A DNA stretch of 31,408 bases from a virus. A program made the translations under genes and the position numbers. The notes below the pieces were generated by a model. The model ran no database searches and was not told the origin of the DNA. It saw only the letters and a program-made list of their open reading frames with translations. Below are positions 29,813 through 31,408 of the stretch, one piece after another (the stretch's first letter is position 1; the number at the start of each line of letters is the position of its first letter). The DNA is taken from IMG/VR virus record IMGVR_UViG_3300017958_000037, positions 1-31,408 of that record, one strand, 5' to 3'.

Positions 29813-30394
29813 ATGGCTAAGAAGAGAGTGAACTACAAGGACGCCAAGGCGAAGGGTACGCTGGCGGATCATGGTACTAAGATCAGTGCTGGCGTCTGGG
29901 GGCAGTTACGTCCACTAGATGAAAAGGCTAAGGAGAAGATAGCGAAGTGGGGTGATACGTTGCCTAACCTTGTGCATCCGGATCTGGCGGGGAGGTTTGA
30001 GGCTGCGTATGAAGCGCTGCACGACCGTGTCATGAGTAATGATGTCGTCGGCACAAATCAGATTGCGACGCAGCTTATGAGAGCGTGGGACGTGCTGGAG
30101 AAGTCTGCGATGGATGCAGGGCATAAGCCGCTACCGCCTCATGCGTATTGTGTGGAGATCGACGGAGATATCGTGTGCTTCGCATTGCATGGGTGGGCAG
30201 AGTTGCGGCGCGAGCATCCAAAGTGGATTGTGTATAGCTTTGAGGATGCCGCGCGTATCATCAGGTTCGATTGGACCGAGACATTTCTCAACAATGCATT
30301 CAACGCATTTCCGGACGCAAAGGTGACGCGCATGGTGCGTGACGGCGATGACCGGATTAACTGGGACTTAGGTGGAGATGAGATACCATGGTAA
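29813..30394 (+). CDS. Unknown protein preceding the small terminase
   Basis: The 193-residue protein begins MAKKRVNYKDAKAKGTLADH. The frame also runs from TTG 29738, but that part is the structured leader; GAGGAAGGA before 29813 sets the start. It has a basic N-terminus, a helical middle (RFEAAYEALHDRVMSNDVVG, QLMRAWDVLEKSAMDAG), then beta-rich YCVEIDGDIVCFALHGWAEL. The acidic end is DRINWDLGGDEIPW. The position before terS suggests a packaging or DNA-metabolism role. I do not recognise the family. It overlaps terS by seven bases. Confidence 0.7.
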   Translation: MAKKRVNYKDAKAKGTLADHGTKISAGVWGQLRPLDEKAKEKIAKWGDTLPNLVHPDLAGRFEAAYEALHDRVMSNDVVGTNQIATQLMRAWDVLEKSAMDAGHKPLPPHAYCVEIDGDIVCFALHGWAELRREHPKWIVYSFEDAARIIRFDWTETFLNNAFNAFPDAKVTRMVRDGDDRINWDLGGDEIPW

Positions 30395-30825
30395 AGGCAG
30401 TCGGTAAGGCGAAGGTCGCTGAGCTAGAGAAGATTGGAGAGGACCAGATCCTCGAAGATATCGCGCAAGGTAAGAGCGTGCGACAGATCATGCGTGAGCA
30501 TAACATTGGGTACAAGATATTCGGCGCGTGGTTAGACGCGAAGGTTGGACGGCGTGACAGATATCACGCCGCACAACTTGAGGCTGGTCACTACTATGCC
30601 GAGCGAGCGGTCGAGACTGCGCAGAACGCTGACCCTGCGACAGTCAACGTGTCTCGCTTGCAAGTCGATACGGACAAGTGGATGGCGTCTAAGCTGAACG
30701 CTCAGTACGATACGAGGCAGCGTGACGTCGCAATCAACATCAGCGTCAACGACTTGCACGCGCAAGCGGCTGCGTTGCTTGGCGACGTGATCGACGGTGA
30801 GGCGGAGGACGTGAGCGATGGTTGA
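30388..30825 (+). CDS. terS: Small terminase subunit
   Basis: The 145-residue protein has an N-terminal DNA-binding helix-turn-helix region (QILEDIAQGKSVRQIMREHN and GYKIFGAWLD, about residues 21-51), a central helical segment (HYYAERAVETAQNADP), and the terminal signature DKWMASKLNAQYDTRQRDVA, typical of small terminases. It recognises the packaging site and stimulates TerL. The stop codon is about 370 bases ahead of terL, with noncoding sequence between. GGAGATGAG precedes the ATG. Confidence 0.85.
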   Translation: MVKAVGKAKVAELEKIGEDQILEDIAQGKSVRQIMREHNIGYKIFGAWLDAKVGRRDRYHAAQLEAGHYYAERAVETAQNADPATVNVSRLQVDTDKWMASKLNAQYDTRQRDVAINISVNDLHAQAAALLGDVIDGEAEDVSDG

Positions 30826-30852
30826 GCGCGAAAACGCGGATCGGTCCACAGT

Positions 30853-30874
30853 CGCGCACGCGCGTGCGCGCGTA
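30853..30874. repeat. Alternating Pu/Py GC palindrome, Z-DNA-like
   Basis: CGCGCACGCGCGTGCGCG (30853-30870) is a perfect 18-bp palindrome, and alternation of pyrimidine and purine continues to 30874 (22 bases). It is unlike the surrounding sequence and may form Z-DNA or a cruciform, or mark a packaging or cutting site. Confidence 0.85.
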
Positions 30875-30990
30875 ACTGAACAAGCGTTCAATTGCAACCG
30901 GAATTGTTGCCGCGCTGCAGCAAGAACACTAGATGTTGTGGTTTGCGCGTAGTGCATAGGTTATTGTTCATACGCATCTCCTGTAAGTCG

Positions 30991-31020
30991 TTGAAAAGTA
31001 ACGCTTTTCACATAGATAAT
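30991..31020 (+). promoter_or_regulatory. Promoter-like element with inverted repeat before terL
   Basis: TTGAAA (30991-30996) and GATAAT (31015-31020) are spaced by 18 bases. TGAAAAG-N5-CTTTTCA (30992-31010) is a 7-bp inverted repeat covering the -35 and spacer, so a protein bound there would block it. It would give a long leader before terL. Identified by eye. Confidence 0.45.
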
Positions 31021-31192
31021 CACGAATTTAACATAATTCATCTTATACGACTTTGCTTTAGCCATGCGGTTTTTGCATACCTCGGCCTCCGGATCGCTTT
31101 CGGACCCCCCCTTTGTTCGATCGGGCCGGTGCAAATGCACATGACCCCATCACACCTCCCCGTCAAAAAATTTTACAAAAACAGGTGTTAAC

Positions 31193-31408
31193 ATGATCAC
31201 GCAAAAAAAATCTCAGGAAAACCCGTTCATCACGTTGATGCAGCGATACCGTGACGACCCCGTCGCGTTTGCTCAAGAGGTCATCGGGATCCAGCCTGAC
31301 GAGTGGCAAACGGAGCTGTTAGACGCTATCGCCGCTCCGGCGGTACGGCGCGTCACTGTTCGCTCTGGCCACGGCGTCGGCAAATCGACTGCAGTGGCCA
31401 TGGCGGCT
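31193..31408 (+). CDS. terL: Large terminase subunit, N-terminal part (cut by right edge)
   Basis: The first 72 residues are present, with the frame still open at the last base. It starts MITQKKSQENPFITLMQRYR and has the motor motif Walker A as G59-HGVGKST66, preceded by the adenine-binding region with IQPDEWQTELLDAI (the Q of that motif). TerL is the ATP-driven packaging motor and nuclease. Gene order terS, terL, portal fits: the portal remnant at base 1 should be the next gene. The ATG is touched by a TGTTAACA box, and a weak AGG lies upstream. Confidence 0.88.
   Translation, partial: MITQKKSQENPFITLMQRYRDDPVAFAQEVIGIQPDEWQTELLDAIAAPAVRRVTVRSGHGVGKSTAVAMAA

Larger units (their letters stand above)
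30826..31192. other. Noncoding region between terS and terL
   Basis: Over 360 bases without a convincing gene. It holds the GC palindrome at 30853-30874, a promoter-like element with an inverted repeat at 30991-31020, a short GTGCA-AA-TGCAC palindrome near 31130, and a TGTTAACA box (31186-31193) touching the terL start. Such a region between the terminase genes could hold the packaging site. Short frames here are Arg/Cys-rich and not trusted. Confidence 0.6.

Noticed and set aside
30818-30952. 44-codon + strand frame overlapping the end of terS
   Set aside because: The product is shaped by the GC palindrome (HARARV) and has several cysteines; ribosome site is only fair. Not convincing.
30892-31191. 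99-codon + strand frame between terS and terL
   Set aside because: Arg/Cys/His-rich product without ribosome site, crosses the promoter-like and box elements; looks like open noncoding sequence.

Overview
The window is almost a complete tailed-phage genome. It is cut open between the large terminase (N-terminus at the right edge) and the portal (C-terminus at the left edge), so the two ends look like neighbours in a circularly permuted or terminally redundant genome. Gene content suggests a marine, podovirus-like phage: P22-type portal, SU10-type major capsid protein and adaptor, T7 gp13/GNAT-like internal protein, and tail modules shared with cyanophages and pelagiphages. A GTA-type 3TM holin and overall gene style point to an alphaproteobacterial host, but this is inference. 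I see no integrase, DNA polymerase, RNA polymerase, reverse transcriptase, tRNA or CRISPR array.

Layout. (1) 1-20277, + strand: virion genes in the order portal, small acidic protein, scaffold, major capsid, head completion protein, adaptor, a very long block of tail and appendage genes (including one of 1,810 codons), a nozzle-like protein carrying an inserted carbohydrate-binding-like domain, and internal/ejection proteins. The block is followed by a convergent small gene and a strong rho-independent terminator at 20576-20607. (2) 20608-22780, + strand: an early operon of small genes starting at a promoter with a 19-bp palindrome, including two tiny genes (31 and 32 codons), an HTH protein and an HNH endonuclease that appears to start at ATT. 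(3) 22777-24620, - strand: lysis block (M15 peptidase endolysin, 3TM holin, 2TM protein, two further membrane proteins), with a good sigma70-like promoter next to five helically phased 10-bp repeats. (4) 24719-30825, + strand: a ribbon-helix-helix regulator, RuvC-like resolvase, RecE-type exonuclease, putative ssDNA-binding protein, Toprim/primase-helicase, a PD-(D/E)XK-like protein, a small acidic protein with an extreme Shine-Dalgarno, an unknown gene behind a structured leader, and the small terminase. (5) 30826-31192: noncoding region with an 18-bp GC palindrome and a promoter-like element, then terL.

How it fits together. The octamer TGTTAACA occurs, by my reading, only four times, always just upstream of genes (20638, 20649, 24688, 31186). 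Two copies sit 11 bp apart over the early promoter, one lies over the promoter of the ribbon-helix-helix gene and one abuts the terL start. The simplest model is a small phage regulator that autoregulates and controls the early and packaging genes. Replication proteins are limited to primase-helicase, resolvase, exonuclease and a putative SSB, so the phage must borrow the host polymerase and probably uses recombination-linked replication and concatemer resolution before TerS/TerL packaging.
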